A DNA stretch of 9,647 nt from JBBDSH01 sp040905045 (GCA_040905045.1 JBBDSH010000028.1:1-9647), one strand, 5' to 3'; counted from the first letter of the stretch, positions 1-5,726 are shown. Made by a program: numbers and translations. Notes: generated by a model from the letters alone, not told the origin.

Positions 1-6
1 GTAAAC

Positions 7-46
7 GGTGCATCTCCCGGATCAAGTCCGGGACAGGCTATGCACC
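7..46 (+). repeat. Nested palindrome, dispersed-repeat copy 1
   Basis: An inner stem, TCCCGGA (15-21) with TCCGGGA (27-33), has a 5-base loop. It is enclosed by an outer 7-bp stem, GGTGCAT (7-13) with ATGCACC (40-46). The inner part plus the following ACAGGC recurs in inverted orientation near 9509-9535 at the other end of the window. This is a small dispersed intergenic palindrome. It has no T-tract, so I do not call it a terminator. Confidence 0.6.
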
Positions 47-60
47 ACTTCCCCCCACAA

Positions 61-119
61 TCAGGGTTTGACTCCTGGTTCAAACGGGGCTTGTAGGAGG
101 CGCGACTCGCGCCGAATGG
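61..119 (+). repeat. REP-type composite, truncated copy A
   Basis: A linker starting CAGGGTTTG and ending ACGGGGCTT (61-92) is followed by a REP unit: GTAG at 93-96, then the stem GGCGCG (99-104) with CGCGCC (108-113) around a 3-base loop. The 5' GTAG tetranucleotide before a short palindrome is the layout of proteobacterial REP sequences associated with RAYT transposases. The left REP arm seen in copy B is missing: only a CCCCCCACAA remnant precedes the linker. No RAYT gene is in this window. Confidence 0.65.
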
Positions 120-123
120 GAAT

Positions 124-210
124 AAATCGCGCCGGGGTCGGCGCTCCCACAACCAGGGTTTAACTCCTGGTTCAAACGGAGGTTGTAGGAGGCGCGACCG
201 CGCGCCGAAA
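124..210 (+). repeat. REP-linker-REP composite, copy B
   Basis: A complete composite. The left arm is an inverted REP (GTGGGAG type, read on the minus strand, about 126-151). The linker carries CAGGGTTT and AAACGGAGGTT (about 153-184). The right arm is a direct REP with GTAG at 185-188 and stem GGCGCG (191-196) with CGCGCC (201-206). The right hairpin ends about 10 nt before the rpmI Shine-Dalgarno, so it would form in the mRNA just upstream of the initiation site. Two inverted REPs with a linker resemble the REPINs described in Pseudomonas. Confidence 0.65.
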
Positions 211-230
211 TATTATTTGGAGCTGAACAA

Positions 231-428
231 ATGCCGAAGATGAAATCCAACCGCGGCGCGGCCAAACGCTTTGCCAGTACCGCTTCCGGGCGTTACAAGC
301 ATCGTCAGTCGCATCGCAGTCACATACTGACGAAGAAAAGCAGCAAGCGCATCCGCCAGTTGCGCAAGATGGCGCTGATCCATCACAGCGATGAGAAAGC
401 CGTGCAGCGTCTGGCGCCATACAGTTAA
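231..428 (+). CDS. rpmI: 50S ribosomal protein L35
   Basis: A 65-residue, very basic protein that belongs in the large ribosomal subunit. The N-terminus (MPKMKSNRGAAKRF) and central KRIRQLRK segment are typical of bacterial L35, and the length equals the E. coli protein. The ATG is preceded by GGAG at 219-222 with an 8-nt spacer, which fixes the start. It is followed 18 nt later by rplT, the usual pair. In gammaproteobacteria infC normally lies directly upstream and L20 represses the operon through RNA structures near the infC-rpmI junction. Here the 230 visible bases upstream are repeats, and infC is either further left or absent. Confidence 0.97.
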   Translation: MPKMKSNRGAAKRFASTASGRYKHRQSHRSHILTKKSSKRIRQLRKMALIHHSDEKAVQRLAPYS

Positions 429-446
429 AGTACAGGGTGAAGAGCA

Positions 447-806
447 ATGCCGAGAGTAAAACGTGGCGTAACCGCCAAAGCCAGACATAAAAAAGTTCTT
501 GAACAGTCCAAAGGCTATTCGGGCCGCCGCAAGAATACCTATCGCGTCGCCAAGCAGGCGGTCATCAAGGCCGGGCAGTATGCCTACCGGGATCGCCGCC
601 AGCGTAAGCGTCAGTTCCGTGCGCTCTGGGTCATGCGCATCAATGCCGCCGCGCGGGAGAACGGTCTTTCCTACAGCCGTTTTATCGACGGCCTGAACAA
701 GGCGGAGGTCGACATCGACAGGAAGATGCTGGCCGAACTTGCCGTGAGCGACAAGAATGCGTTTGCTCAACTTGCCGATCAGGCGAAGTCCTGCCTCGCA
801 AGTTAA
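447..806 (+). CDS. rplT: 50S ribosomal protein L20
   Basis: A 119-residue basic protein (family about 118). It binds 23S rRNA early in 50S assembly and, in E. coli, represses its own operon at the translational level. Visible family features are the start MPRVKRGVTAKARHKK, the SGRRKNTYRVAKQAV segment and the globular C-terminal half with RINAAARENGLSYSRFI. The start is supported by GAAGAG a few nucleotides upstream. A strong terminator 31 nt after the stop codon closes the rpmI-rplT unit, which means pheS downstream would need readthrough or its own promoter. Confidence 0.98.
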   Translation: MPRVKRGVTAKARHKKVLEQSKGYSGRRKNTYRVAKQAVIKAGQYAYRDRRQRKRQFRALWVMRINAAARENGLSYSRFIDGLNKAEVDIDRKMLAELAVSDKNAFAQLADQAKSCLAS

Positions 807-836
807 CCTGTCGCAATAAAAATTTTGCCGGCTTGC

Positions 837-867
837 AGAGGAAAGGGCTTCCCCCTTTCCTCTTTTT
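837..867 (+). terminator. Intrinsic terminator after rplT
   Basis: A perfect 11-bp stem, AGAGGAAAGGG (837-847) with CCCTTTCCTCT (853-863), encloses a 5-base loop and runs into five T (863-867). This is a textbook rho-independent terminator. It may also act as an attenuator for pheST, but I found no phenylalanine-rich leader peptide like E. coli pheM in the spacer. Confidence 0.9.
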
Positions 868-879
868 GTTTGTGGAGTA

Positions 880-949
880 TGAGTCAGGAGTCAGGAGTAA
901 GGAGTGAGGAGTGAGGAGTCAGGAGTAAGGAGTCAGGAGTAAGGAGTCA
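880..949 (+). repeat. Heptamer tandem array 1 (GGAGTMA), 10 units
   Basis: Ten contiguous 7-bp units: TGAGTCA, then nine of GGAGTCA, GGAGTAA or GGAGTGA, with a decayed GCAGTGT at 950-956. Variation is confined almost wholly to position 6. The array lies just after the rplT terminator. As RNA it would present nine GGAG cores at 7-nt spacing, resembling Shine-Dalgarno or CsrA-type GGA sites. That is only a resemblance; no function is shown. Confidence 0.9.
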
Positions 950-954
950 GCAGT

Positions 955-985
955 GTAGCCCGGATGGAGAGTAGCGGAATCCGGG
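955..985 (+). repeat. Second REP family, GTAGCCCGGAT type
   Basis: GTAG (955-958) is followed by stem CCCGGAT (959-965) with ATCCGGG (979-985) around a 13-base loop. This GTAG-plus-CCCGGAT form is a common gammaproteobacterial REP type and differs in sequence from the GTAGGAG family elsewhere in the window. It abuts heptamer array 1. Confidence 0.6.
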
Positions 986-1026
986 AGATTGGCTGCAACA
1001 AATCAAGGAATGATTAAACGGACTGG

Positions 1027-1046
1027 ATGCCGGCCTCCACCGGCAT
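1027..1046. repeat. Short dispersed palindrome
   Basis: Perfect 7-bp stem ATGCCGG (1027-1033) with CCGGCAT (1040-1046) and a 6-base loop, within GGATGCCGG...CCGGCATGACGG. The outline (GGAT, palindrome, ATGACG) is that of a widespread proteobacterial intergenic palindrome. It has no T-tract. Confidence 0.45.
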
Positions 1047-1073
1047 GACGGCTCGCGTACACGAGAGAAATGA

Positions 1074-1115
1074 CGAATCACGAATCACGAACCACGAGCC
1101 ACGAGCCACGAATAA
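1074..1115 (+). repeat. Heptamer tandem array 2 (CGARYCA), 6 units
   Basis: Units CGAATCA twice, CGAACCA, CGAGCCA twice and CGAATAA, contiguous. The last unit ends 3 nt before the pheS ATG. The array therefore occupies the position where a Shine-Dalgarno would be, and it contains no recognisable one. It is rich in A and C with few self-complementary stretches, so an mRNA leader made of it would probably be unstructured. Confidence 0.9.
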
Positions 1116-1118
1116 ACA

Positions 1119-2099
1119 ATGGAAGAGATAGAGAAACTTACCAGCGAAGCACAGAATGCCGTCGAGGCAGCCTCTGATCTTAAGGCGCTGGACGCGGTGC
1201 GCGTGCACTATCTCGGCAAGAAAGGGCTGATCACGCAGCAGCTGAAGGGACTGGGCAAACTGCCGGCGGAAGAACGGCCCGCTGCGGGCGAGACCATCAA
1301 CAGGGCCAAGCAGGCAATCCAGGAGGCTATTGATGCGCGACGGCTGGTTCTGGAACAGCAGGAACTGGAGAACCGGCTGGCGTCGGAAAAAGTCGATGTC
1401 ACTCTGCCGGGGAGGGGGCAGGTACCCGGCGGCCTGCATCCGATCACACAGACATTGATGGACATCGAGCGGCTGTTCCAGGGCATGGGTTTCGTTATCG
1501 CCGACGGCCCGGAAATCGAGGACGATTACCACAACTTCGGGGCCTTGAATATTCCCGAACACCACCCCGCCAAGGCGATGCACGATACCTTTTATCTGGG
1601 TGAGGATCTTTTATTGCGCACCCATACCTCCAGCGTCCAGATCCGTTACATGAATGAACATGAACCGCCGTTTCGTGTTATCGCGCCGGGCCGGGTGTAT
1701 CGATGCGATTCCGATATGACCCACACGCCCATGTTTCACCAGGTGGAGGGACTGATGGTGGACCGGGATGTGACCTTCGCCGATCTCAAGGGCTGTCTGG
1801 AGGAATTCATCCGGCGTTTCTTCGACGAGGATGTGAAAGTGCGTTTCCGTCCGTCCTACTTTCCCTTTACCGAACCGTCGGCGGAGGTGGACATCATGGG
1901 TGAACGAGGCTGGCTTGAGATATTGGGCTGCGGCATGGTGCATCCGAATGTATTCAGTCATGTCGGTGTTGATAATGATGACTATTCCGGCTTTGCCTTC
2001 GGCATGGGCGTGGAACGGCTGGCGATGCTCAAGTATGGCATCGACGATCTGAGACTCTTTTTTGATAACGATCTTCGTTTTCTGGAGCAGTTCCGTTAA
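1119..2099 (+). CDS. pheS: Phenylalanyl-tRNA synthetase alpha subunit
   Basis: The 326-residue catalytic subunit of the alpha2-beta2 enzyme that charges tRNA-Phe (E. coli 327). An N-terminal helical region, likely the coiled coil that contacts tRNA, covers about 1-100. The class II core follows: HPITQTL and the motif 1 region about 107-155, motif 2 with RVYRCDSDMTHTPMFHQVEG, and motif 3 with GFAFGMGVERLAML near residues 291-304. The Ala in GFAFG (about residue 293) matches the E. coli Ala294 that shapes the phenylalanine pocket. The start gives the family N-terminus but lacks a clear Shine-Dalgarno, because heptamer array 2 lies directly in front. Heptamer array 3 begins 4 nt after the stop codon. 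It is separated from pheT by 318 nt, which is unusual for two subunits needed in equal amounts. Confidence 0.98.
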   Translation: MEEIEKLTSEAQNAVEAASDLKALDAVRVHYLGKKGLITQQLKGLGKLPAEERPAAGETINRAKQAIQEAIDARRLVLEQQELENRLASEKVDVTLPGRGQVPGGLHPITQTLMDIERLFQGMGFVIADGPEIEDDYHNFGALNIPEHHPAKAMHDTFYLGEDLLLRTHTSSVQIRYMNEHEPPFRVIAPGRVYRCDSDMTHTPMFHQVEGLMVDRDVTFADLKGCLEEFIRRFFDEDVKVRFRPSYFPFTEPSAEVDIMGERGWLEILGCGMVHPNVFSHVGVDNDDYSGFAFGMGVERLAMLKYGIDDLRLFFDNDLRFLEQFR

Positions 2100-2103
2100 A
2101 CCG

Positions 2104-2131
2104 TGGCTGGTGGCTGGTGGCTCGTGGGTCA
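2104..2131 (-). repeat. Heptamer tandem array 3 (inverted), 3-4 units
   Basis: TGGCTGG twice, TGGCTCG and a decayed TGGGTCA on the plus strand. Read on the minus strand, three units are CGAGCCA and CCAGCCA, the same units as array 4, 230 bp away in opposite orientation. The array begins 4 nt after the pheS stop codon. Confidence 0.8.
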
Positions 2132-2182
2132 AGAAATTTGAATTTAAATAATTGAAACATGTAACGCAGGCTATGAACTGGA

Positions 2183-2191
2183 TGATATACA
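2183..2191 (+). promoter_or_regulatory. Candidate extended -10 upstream of pheT
   Basis: TG-A-TATACA fits an extended -10 element in the AT-rich part of the pheS-pheT spacer. No good -35 is present at the right distance. If real, it would give pheT its own transcript with a leader of about 220 nt crossing all the repeats. The call rests on one short motif. Confidence 0.25.
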
Positions 2192-2202
2192 AAAATTCAA
2201 AC

Positions 2203-2246
2203 CGGGGATCTCGAGGAACGAATCCCGAGCCCCGAACTTCGAGCTG
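2203..2246 (+). repeat. Degenerate heptamer run with hairpin
   Basis: Five consecutive 7-bp units begin with CGAR (2212-2246): CGAGGAA, CGAATCC, CGAGCCC, CGAACTT, CGAGCTG. They keep the period and the first four positions of array 4 but have lost the final A. Overlapping them is an interrupted hairpin: CGGGG (2203-2207) plus CTCG (2210-2213) pairs with CGAG (2226-2229) plus CCCCG (2230-2234). This looks like an older array of the same kind. Confidence 0.5.
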
Positions 2247-2252
2247 CGGATT

Positions 2253-2362
2253 ATTCGCGGCGGGGGCGCCGCTCCCACGGGTGCCGGGGTTTGACGCCTC
2301 CGGTGAAACGGAGCTTGTAGGAGGCGCGCTACTGGATCGGTGTCCAGCACAGGCCTCGCGCC
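2253..2362 (+). repeat. REP composite, copy C, with enlarged loop
   Basis: The left inverted REP (minus-strand GTGGGAG type, about 2253-2279) is followed by a linker with GGGGTTTGAC and AAACGGAGCTT, then a direct REP with GTAG at 2317-2320. The right stem GGCGCG (2323-2328) with CGCGCC (2357-2362) encloses 28 bases, where copies A and B have 3 and 4. The extra segment forms its own hairpin, CTGGA (2332-2336) with TCCAG (2343-2347). Heptamer array 4 begins on the last base of the REP stem. Confidence 0.6.
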
Positions 2363-2417
2363 GAGCCACGAGCCACCAGCCACGAGCCACCAGCCACGAA
2401 CCACCAGCCACGTAATA
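2362..2417 (+). repeat. Heptamer tandem array 4 (CSARCCA), 7 units plus 1
   Basis: Seven contiguous units (CGAGCCA, CGAGCCA, CCAGCCA, CGAGCCA, CCAGCCA, CGAACCA, CCAGCCA) span 2362-2410, followed by a decayed CGTAATA (2411-2417). The pheT ATG is the very next base, so the start codon sits in register with the array. No Shine-Dalgarno is present. Confidence 0.9.
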
Positions 2418-4793
2418 ATGAAATTCAGCGAAAACTGGCTGCGGGAATTCGTCGATCCGGATATCGACACCGACAGGCTCATGGAGCAGTTGACCATGGC
2501 CGGCCTGGAGGTGGAGGGCGTGGAATCCTGCCGTCCGGATTTCAGCGGCGTCATCGTCGGCCGGGTCAGCCGGGTCGAGCCGCATCCGGACGCGGATGCA
2601 TTGTCCCTTTGCCGGGTTGATGACGGCAGCGGCGGGGAACTGCGGATTGTCTGTGGTGCCAGTAATGTGCGTGCCGGCGGCTGTTATCCGCTGGCGCCGG
2701 TGGGCGCGGTACTGCCCGGAGGCCGTCGTATTGAAAATACGGCTGTCCGCGGAGAGGATTCCGAAGGCATGCTCTGCTCGCCGGCTGAACTGGGCTTGTC
2801 CGATGATGCGGACGGGCTGATGGAACTGGGCGACGACGCATCGGTCGGCCGGGACCTGGCCGTGTTTCTGGATCTGGACGACGATGTTATCGAAATTGCG
2901 CTGACCCCGAACCGGGGAGACTGCCTGAGCCTGCTGGGTATCGCCCGGGAAGTGGCCGTTCTGAACGGTATGTCCCTGAACCGCCGCTCCGTTACGCCGG
3001 TATCGAATACCATTGACGATCGCCGCGGGGTCCAATTGCAGGCCGTGGCGGCCTGTCCCCGTTACAGCGGCCGTCTTCTGCGAGGCGTGGATGCGGGGCG
3101 GCCGACGCCGGCCTGGATCAGCGAGCGTCTGCGGCGTTGCGGTATCCGCAGTATCAATGTCATCGTGGATATCAGCAATTACGTCATGCTGGAGATGGGC
3201 CAGCCCATGCATGCCTTCGATAATGATCGGCTGTCGGGCGATATCCATGTCCGCTTCGCCGGCCGGGATGAAACCCTGGTCACACTGGACGGGGAAAAGC
3301 GGGAACTGGACGCGGATACCCTTGTTATCGCGGATGAAGCGGGGCCGGTGGCCATGGCCGGGATCATGGGCGGGGAGGCCAGCGCCGTGGACGAATCATC
3401 CCGGGATATCTTTCTGGAGAGCGCCTGGTTCGCCCCGCAGGTGTTGATGGGACAGGCCCGGCGCTACGGCATGCAGACGGACGCGTCCTACCGGTTTGAA
3501 CGGGGCGTGGACGGCACGCTGCAGGGCCGGGCGATTGAGCGGGCCACGGAATTAATCATGAAAATCTGCGGCGGCAAACCGGGGCCGTTGTGCGATATTT
3601 CGGATGCTGCGCATCTGCCGCGGCCGGGCCTGGTGGAATTTCGGGTGGCCGAGGTGGAACGCCGGCTCGGTATCCGCATCTCGCCGGGCCGCTGCCGTGA
3701 GATCCTGGACCGGCTGGGTTTCGCTATCGACGGCAAGCAGGAGACGCTGTGGCGGGTCAAGGTGCCTTCCCATCGTTTTGATATCGGGATTGAAGCGGAT
3801 CTGATCGAAGAGGTGGCACGTATCCATGGTTACGGGGCTATCCCCAGCCGCCTGCCGAGAGCCGAATTACGCATGCCGGAGACGCAAGGCGGAGCCGATG
3901 CCGCAATGGTGCGGCAACTGGTCGGCCGGGGCTACCACGAGGTGATTACCTACAGCTTCGTCGATCCGGCGCTGCAACAGCGCCTGCTGGGTGAGGGCGG
4001 CGCCCTGGAACTTCTGAACCCCATCTCCACGGAACTGTCGGTCATGCGCCGCAGCCTCTGGCCGGGTCTGCTGCAGGCCCTGGTGTATAATCTGAAACGC
4101 CAGCATCAGCGTGTACGGCTGTTTGAAAGGGGCCGTATCTACCGGGCCCCTGAAGGGGCCGGCCAGATCCCAATGCTGGGCGGGATAATTTATGGAAAAA
4201 TCCTTCCGGAGCAATGGGCTACAGAAACTTCTTATTGTGATTTCTTTGATTTGAAAGGGGACGTGGAGGCCATGCTCGGCCAGGCCTGCGGCCCGGGCCG
4301 GAAGCTGCGGTTCCAAGCCGTTACCCACGCCGCCCTGCAGGACGGACAGGCGGCGGAAGTACTGCTTGATAATCAGGTGGTTGGCATGCTGGGAGCGGTG
4401 GCACCGCAGCATTGCCGGGCACTGGATCTGTTGCATCCGGCCTATGTCTTTGAAGTCGAATTGCCGCGAATTCCGTCGAAAGAAGGCATAAAATACGCGA
4501 AATTATCAAAATATCCTTCAATCCGAAGAGACCTTTCACTACTGGTGGATGAGGATTTGCCGGTTGCGGAGCTGCTGGAAGGCATTCGCAACCAGGCCGG
4601 ACAGGACCTGCGCAACCTAGAGTTGTTTGACTTGTATCGTGGGGAAGGTGTTGATCTAGGGAAAAAAAGTCTTGCTCTGGGCTTGACCTTTCAAAGATCT
4701 TCGAGCACTCTTACGGACACTGAGGTTGATGTGCTCATTGCGCGTCTCCTTGAATCACTTCAAGATACCTACGGGGCTACATTGAGAGAGTAA
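2418..4793 (+). CDS. pheT: Phenylalanyl-tRNA synthetase beta subunit
   Basis: The 791-residue subunit (E. coli 795) that carries tRNA-binding and editing functions. An N-terminal MKFSENWLREFV is followed by an EMAP/OB-type tRNA-binding domain (about 39-147, with VIVGRVSRVEPHPDADAL), the B3/B4 editing region (about 210-390), B5, a catalytic-like core, and the C-terminal FDX-ACB anticodon-binding domain (about the last 95 residues, KLSKYPSIRRDLSLLV onward). His265, Gly318, Glu334, Thr354 and Ala356 coincide with positions tied to mischarged Tyr-tRNA editing in E. coli, so editing is probably active. I chose ATG 2418 because it gives the family N-terminus. A longer in-frame opening from 2340 only translates repeats. 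The FDX-ACB part is visibly more AT-rich than the rest. ihfA starts 2 nt after the stop codon. Confidence 0.97.
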   Translation: MKFSENWLREFVDPDIDTDRLMEQLTMAGLEVEGVESCRPDFSGVIVGRVSRVEPHPDADALSLCRVDDGSGGELRIVCGASNVRAGGCYPLAPVGAVLPGGRRIENTAVRGEDSEGMLCSPAELGLSDDADGLMELGDDASVGRDLAVFLDLDDDVIEIALTPNRGDCLSLLGIAREVAVLNGMSLNRRSVTPVSNTIDDRRGVQLQAVAACPRYSGRLLRGVDAGRPTPAWISERLRRCGIRSINVIVDISNYVMLEMGQPMHAFDNDRLSGDIHVRFAGRDETLVTLDGEKRELDADTLVIADEAGPVAMAGIMGGEASAVDESSRDIFLESAWFAPQVLMGQARRYGMQTDASYRFERGVDGTLQGRAIERATELIMKICGGKPGPLCDISDAAHLPRPGLVEFRVAEVERRLGIRISPGRCREILDRLGFAIDGKQETLWRVKVPSHRFDIGIEADLIEEVARIHGYGAIPSRLPRAELRMPETQGGADAAMVRQLVGRGYHEVITYSFVDPALQQRLLGEGGALELLNPISTELSVMRRSLWPGLLQALVYNLKRQHQRVRLFERGRIYRAPEGAGQIPMLGGIIYGKILPEQWATETSYCDFFDLKGDVEAMLGQACGPGRKLRFQAVTHAALQDGQAAEVLLDNQVVGMLGAVAPQHCRALDLLHPAYVFEVELPRIPSKEGIKYAKLSKYPSIRRDLSLLVDEDLPVAELLEGIRNQAGQDLRNLELFDLYRGEGVDLGKKSLALGLTFQRSSSTLTDTEVDVLIARLLESLQDTYGATLRE
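4627..4655 (+). promoter_or_regulatory. Possible ihfA promoter inside pheT
   Basis: TTGACT (4627-4632), a 17-nt spacer and GTTGAT (4650-4655) lie in the AT-rich 3' part of pheT. In E. coli ihfA also has a promoter within pheT. The -10 matches the consensus at only three of six positions, so this is weak. Confidence 0.2.
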
Positions 4794-4794
4794 A

Positions 4795-5097
4795 ATGGGG
4801 GCATTAACCAAAGCCGATATGGCAGAGAAGCTGTACCAGGAATTGGGCCTGAACAAACGGGAAGCCAAGGAACTGGTGGAGATGTTTTTTGAGGAGATCC
4901 GGGCGGCTCTGGAATCCGGCCATCAGGTCAAGCTCTCGGGGTTCGGCAATTTTGACCTGCGCGACAAGAACCAGAGGCCGGGCCGTAATCCCAAAACAGG
5001 TGAAGAAATACCCATAAGTGCTCGTCGGGTCGTCACTTTTCGGCCGGGTCAGAAACTGAAAGCACGAGTCGAGGCCTATGCTGGAAGCGTCCAATAA
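4795..5097 (+). CDS. ihfA: Integration host factor alpha subunit
   Basis: A 100-residue DNA-bending nucleoid protein that acts as a heterodimer with IHF beta in recombination, replication and sigma-54 transcription. The sequence is nearly the E. coli pattern: LTKADMAEKLYQELGLNKREAKELVE, then KLSGFGNFDLRDKNQRPGRNPKTGE and VVTFRPGQKLK. Pro66 in the RNPKTGE arm corresponds to the proline that intercalates into DNA. The start follows pheT after 1 nt, with GAGAGAG at the end of pheT as the ribosome-binding site, which suggests translational coupling. Its end overlaps the MerR-like gene by 20 nt. A sigma-54 activator (glrR) lies in the same window, and IHF often assists such activators, but nothing here shows they interact. 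Confidence 0.97.
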   Translation: MGALTKADMAEKLYQELGLNKREAKELVEMFFEEIRAALESGHQVKLSGFGNFDLRDKNQRPGRNPKTGEEIPISARRVVTFRPGQKLKARVEAYAGSVQ

Positions 5098-5434
5098 TAC
5101 CGAACTCCCGACAATCCCCGGCAAGCGCTATTTCACCATCGGAGAAGTCAGTGATCTGTGTGCGGTCAAGCCGCATGTGCTGCGCTACTGGGAGCAGGAG
5201 TTTCCCCAACTCAAGCCCCTGAAGCGGCGGGGTAACCGGCGCTATTACCAGCGTCACGACGTGATCCTCATCCGGCAGATCCGCAGCCTGCTGTACGAGC
5301 AGGGCTTTACCATCGGCGGCGCACGGCAGCGACTGTCCGGCGCGGAGGCCAAGGAGGATTCCAACCAGAGCCAGCAGATCATCAAACAGCTTCGTAACGA
5401 GCTGGAAGAAGTCCTCGATCTCCTTCGCCGCTAA
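5078..5434 (+). CDS. MerR-family regulator downstream of ihfA
   Basis: A 118-residue protein with an N-terminal MerR-type winged helix-turn-helix: YFTIGEVSDLCAVKPHVLRYWEQEFPQL and KRRGNRRYY at about 18-57, then HDVILIRQIRSLLYEQGFTIGGARQRL. The C-terminal 25 residues are rich in Q, E, L and R and likely form the short dimerisation coiled coil. There is no cysteine-rich or large effector domain, so the signal is unknown. A MerR gene at this place after ihfA is a conserved gammaproteobacterial arrangement, seen for example in Pseudomonas. The ATG overlaps the end of ihfA by 20 nt; GAGG only 3 nt upstream is a poor ribosome site, so coupling to ihfA is likely. The stop codon lies in the loop of a perfect hairpin. 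Confidence 0.9.
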   Translation: MLEASNNTELPTIPGKRYFTIGEVSDLCAVKPHVLRYWEQEFPQLKPLKRRGNRRYYQRHDVILIRQIRSLLYEQGFTIGGARQRLSGAEAKEDSNQSQQIIKQLRNELEEVLDLLRR

Positions 5435-5445
5435 CGGCGAAGGAG
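5420..5445. promoter_or_regulatory. Perfect hairpin with the MerR stop codon in its loop
   Basis: An 11-bp perfect stem, CTCCTTCGCCG (5420-5430) with CGGCGAAGGAG (5435-5445), encloses a 4-base loop, CTAA, that contains the TAA stop. It encodes the last residues of the MerR protein. No T-tract follows on either strand, so it is not a standard intrinsic terminator. It could protect the 3' end of the mRNA or assist rho-dependent termination. Confidence 0.6.
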
Positions 5446-5478
5446 AGCTATAAGCAACAAGCTACAAGCCACAAGTGT
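5444..5478 (+). repeat. Heptamer tandem array 5 (CAAGCNA), 4-5 units
   Basis: AGAGCTA, TAAGCAA, CAAGCTA and CAAGCCA, then a decayed CAAGTGT. The first unit overlaps the end of the MerR hairpin by 2 nt. The array is the inverted counterpart of array 6, about 100 bp downstream. Confidence 0.75.
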
Positions 5479-5530
5479 TTCCCCTTCCCGGTTTTTTTGC
5501 TTCGGGGTATCGTCATTGCCGCCCGGCTCC

Positions 5531-5538
5531 TATAGAAT
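5531..5538 (+). promoter_or_regulatory. Likely tRNA-Pro promoter, -10 region
   Basis: TATAGAAT follows a GC-rich stretch and precedes a GC-rich start region (GCACGGCC), the look of many stable-RNA promoters. A clear -35 was not identified. A small stem, CACCA (5551-5555) with TGGTG (5559-5563), would lie near the 5' end of the transcript. The predicted leader of about 75 nt contains heptamer array 6. Confidence 0.4.
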
Positions 5539-5579
5539 GCACGGCCTCAACACCAGCTTGGTGACGTTAGTACTCGTAA

Positions 5580-5614
5580 GTACTTGTTGCTAGTCGCTTG
5601 TAGCTTGTAGCTTT
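5580..5614 (-). repeat. Heptamer tandem array 6 (inverted), 4-5 units
   Basis: Read on the minus strand: AAAGCTA, CAAGCTA, CAAGCGA, CTAGCAA and a decayed CAAGTAC. It ends 5 nt before the first base of tRNA-Pro, so it lies within the tRNA 5' leader next to the expected RNase P site. Confidence 0.75.
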
Positions 5615-5619
5615 TCCGT

Positions 5620-5698
<79 letters not shown>

Positions 5699-5705
5699 TT
5701 TTTCG

Positions 5706-5726
5706 GGGATCGGGACTCGTGATTCG
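5706..5726 (-). repeat. Degenerate inverted heptamer run, 3 units
   Basis: GGGATCG, GGACTCG, TGATTCG; on the minus strand CGAATCA, CGAGTCC, CGATCCC. The first is identical to units of array 2. The run starts 9 nt after the tRNA CCA end and overlaps the next REP by 5 bases. Confidence 0.45.

Larger units (their letters stand above)
2100..2417. other. Repeat-filled pheS-pheT spacer
   Basis: This 318-base stretch has no convincing gene. In order it holds inverted heptamer array 3, an AT-rich segment with a candidate extended -10 (2183-2191), a degenerate CGAR heptamer run with a hairpin, a REP-linker-REP composite with an enlarged loop, and heptamer array 4, which ends at the pheT ATG. Open frames here translate repeat sequence only. 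Confidence 0.8.

Noticed and set aside
880..950. Possible CRISPR array
   Set aside because: The period is 7 bp with no spacers of 25-40 bp, and no cas genes are nearby.
868..1118. pheM-type phenylalanine leader peptide and attenuator
   Set aside because: No short frame with a run of Phe codons is present; the terminator at 837-867 comes directly after rplT.
2340..2417. N-terminal extension of pheT by 26 codons
   Set aside because: It translates the REP and heptamer repeats (SHEPPATSHQP-like) and is absent from the family; ATG 2418 gives the normal start.
1611..3248. 545-codon open frame on the minus strand
   Set aside because: It is antisense to pheS and pheT and runs through the repeat spacer; its product resembles no family and both sense genes are certain.
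5481..5498. T7 tract as terminator of the ihfA-merR unit
   Set aside because: The bases before the T-tract do not form a GC-rich hairpin.
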